Origin: Sphingomonadales bacterium
Lineage (GTDB): Bacteria; Pseudomonadota; Alphaproteobacteria; Sphingomonadales; Sphingomonadaceae
DNA: 15,570 nt
Assembly: GCA_018067055.1 (NCBI GenBank)
Contig: JAGPVK010000217.1
Location: forward strand, 1-15,570
Direction: 5' to 3'
In this document: piece after piece, positions 14,335 through 15,570 of the stretch
Layout of the letters: each line of letters opens with the position of its first letter
Position numbering within the stretch: position 1 is the first letter of the stretch
Notes under the pieces: model-generated
Seen by the model: only the letters and a program-made list of their open reading frames with translations
Databases searched by the model: none
What the model was told of the DNA's origin: nothing
Made by a program: the position numbers and the translations under genes

Positions 14335-15570
14335 TCATGCGCCCAAAACCTCTGCACAGCGACCACAAAGCGCGCCATCCTCTTCCACTTCCGGAAGCAA
14401 ACGCCAGCAGCGGCCGCATTTATGGTTGTCGGTCTTGGTGACAGAGATTTCCGCGCCGTCTGTGACGTCCGCGACAATCGCCAGCTCGGCAAATTCAGCG
14501 GTGCTGATCGGCAGATCGGCCATCGGATAGACAACCTCCGCTTCCAGGCTGGAGCGAATGGTTTTCTCCCGCCGCAACGGTTCGATAGCCTCGGTGACTT
14601 TTTCGCGAGCAGCACGAACGGCTTCCCACTTCTCAACATCACCGTCGCCCCAGCGAAGGCTGGGGTCCAAACCACTCGCCGATTGGGCTGGGTCCCGGCC
14701 TTCGCTGGGATGACCGGTAGTGAGCGCGTTGAAATCAGGCCATTCCTTCAAATGGATACTATCCGCCTCATCCGGAAACCGGCTCTGCCAGATCTCTTCG
14801 GCGGTAAACACCAGCACCGGCGCGATGTAACGCGTCAACGCGTGGAACAATATGTCCATCACCGTCCGGTAGGCCATGCGCTTCGGATCATCCGGCGCAT
14901 CGCAATAGAGGCAATCCTTGCGGATATCGAAGAAGAAGGCGCTGAGATCTTCCTGCGCAAAGGCATTGAGCACCCGCATATAGGGTCCGAAGGCAAAATC
15001 ATTCACATGCTGCTTCAGCTCGGCGTCGACCTCGGCCAGACGGTGCAGGATATAGCGTTCCAGCTCCGGCATATCGGACACCGCAACCCGCTCGGCATCG
15101 GTATAATCGCCGAGCCCGCCCAGCATATAGCGGAACGTGTTGCGCAGCTTCCGGTAGCTGTCCGAAACCCCTTTCAGGATTTCGTCGCCGATCCGGTGAT
15201 CCTCGGTAAAATCGACGCTCGCCGCCCACAGCCGCAAAATATCCGCGCCCTGCACATCGATGATCTTCTTCGGGTCCAGCGTGTTGCCGAGCGACTTCGA
15301 CATTTTCTTGCCGGTCTTGTCGAGCGTCATGCCGTGGGTCAGCACCGCCTTGTATGGCGCGTGACCGCGTGTGCCGCAAGACTCAAGCAGGCTCGACTGG
15401 AACCAGCCGCGATGCTGGTCGCTGCCTTCCAGATAGAGATCCGCGGGGCTGCGCTGCTCCGGCCATTTGCCGCTCTCCAGCACAAAGGCATGGGTGCAGC
15501 CGCTGTCGAACCAGACGTCGAGAATATCGGTGATCACTTCATAATCGTCGAGCGCATATTGATTGCCGAG
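14335..15570 (-). CDS. ileS: Isoleucyl-tRNA synthetase, C-terminal part (N-terminus beyond window)
   Basis: The frame is open from the window edge to TGA at 14335, giving the last 411 residues of a class I synthetase that charges tRNA-Ile in the cytosol. It enters in the catalytic domain, with DVWFDSGCTHAF, GSDQHRGWFQSSLLES and the ATP-binding signature KMSKS (15292-15306). The helical anticodon-binding domain follows, with YKLRNTFRYMLG near its start as Y-R-K-LRNTFRYML and EKWEAVRAAREKV further on. A C-terminal zinc-binding motif CGRCWR ... CGRC ends the protein. Between WPDFNA and VEKWEAV lies an unusual segment, GHPSEGRDPAQSASGLDP and following residues, translated from a REP-like palindromic pair (14644-14715). 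The reading frame is kept, so the enzyme is probably functional. It heads the ileS-lspA-DUF3035 group. Confidence 0.97.
   Translation of the reverse strand, partial: LGNQYALDDYEVITDILDVWFDSGCTHAFVLESGKWPEQRSPADLYLEGSDQHRGWFQSSLLESCGTRGHAPYKAVLTHGMTLDKTGKKMSKSLGNTLDPKKIIDVQGADILRLWAASVDFTEDHRIGDEILKGVSDSYRKLRNTFRYMLGGLGDYTDAERVAVSDMPELERYILHRLAEVDAELKQHVNDFAFGPYMRVLNAFAQEDLSAFFFDIRKDCLYCDAPDDPKRMAYRTVMDILFHALTRYIAPVLVFTAEEIWQSRFPDEADSIHLKEWPDFNALTTGHPSEGRDPAQSASGLDPSLRWGDGDVEKWEAVRAAREKVTEAIEPLRREKTIRSSLEAEVVYPMADLPISTAEFAELAIVADVTDGAEISVTKTDNHKCGRCWRLLPEVEEDGALCGRCAEVLGA
14644..14715. repeat. REP-like inverted repeat pair inside the ileS coding region
   Basis: The left arm 14644-14668 (GTCGCCCCAGCGAAGGCTGG...) and the right arm 14690-14715 (GGGTCCCGGCCTTCGCTGGG...) are inverted, imperfect copies sharing CCAGCGAAGGC. 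Each arm alone can also form a hairpin (CCCCAGC/GCTGGGG in the left). This is the CCCAGCGAAGGCTGGG palindrome common in sphingomonad intergenic DNA (recalled, not searched). Here it is translated in frame as part of IleRS. Confidence 0.75.

Noticed and set aside
1..15570. CRISPR array, prophage, toxin-antitoxin or defence island
   Set aside because: No regularly spaced direct repeats, integrase, phage structural gene or small toxin-antitoxin pair was seen on either strand.

Overview
The window is chromosomal DNA from an alphaproteobacterium, most likely a member of Sphingomonadales (Sphingopyxis, Sphingorhabdus or a relative). I infer this from the style of the encoded proteins (HtpX, DUF3035 lipoprotein, RsmB, PurH), the order rsmB-rpe-heparinase-purH, the moderately high GC content, and the dispersed palindromic repeats. 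The genus is not resolved. No rRNA, tRNA, CRISPR array, transposase or phage gene was seen.

Layout. 1-808 (minus): a MobA-like nucleotidyltransferase cut by the window edge, divergent from a CDP-glycerol glycerophosphotransferase-like protein (1073-2254). 2270-2452 (minus): a DUF1674/SDHAF4-like protein, divergent from htpX (2539-3438), whose reading frame is broken by an in-frame TAA at codon 68. 3478-5312: a divergent pair of lower-GC genes, a diacylglycerol-kinase-family lipid kinase and a calcineurin-like metallophosphoesterase. 5346-6757 (minus): a PadR-type regulator and a polytopic membrane protein of unknown function, overlapping by 4 bases and read from a strong promoter that contains a perfect 14-base palindrome. 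6983-8260: rsmB. 8381-12422: a tight rpe - heparinase-like - purH operon. 12602-12892: a DUF167 protein. 13133-15570 (minus): ileS (partial) - lspA - DUF3035 lipoprotein.

Most of the window is housekeeping: 16S rRNA methylation, the pentose phosphate pathway, purine synthesis, lipoprotein maturation and isoleucyl-tRNA charging. LspA and the DUF3035 lipoprotein are plausibly linked, because the lipoprotein is an LspA substrate by type. The block 3478-6757 looks like an accessory insertion between htpX and rsmB.

The notable signals are (a) the nonsense codon in htpX behind an intact, heat-shock-like promoter; (b) a REP-like palindromic pair inserted in frame in the ileS coding sequence; (c) two palindrome pairs nested one inside the other between ileS and lspA, touching the lspA ribosome-binding site; (d) two REP doublets bracketing the DUF167 gene, with base-pair-preserving differences between copies; and (e) the apparently near-leaderless padR promoter. 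I found no convincing new multi-gene defence or mobile system. The least characterised units are the PadR/membrane-protein pair and the nucleotidyltransferase/CDP-glycerol-transferase-like pair.
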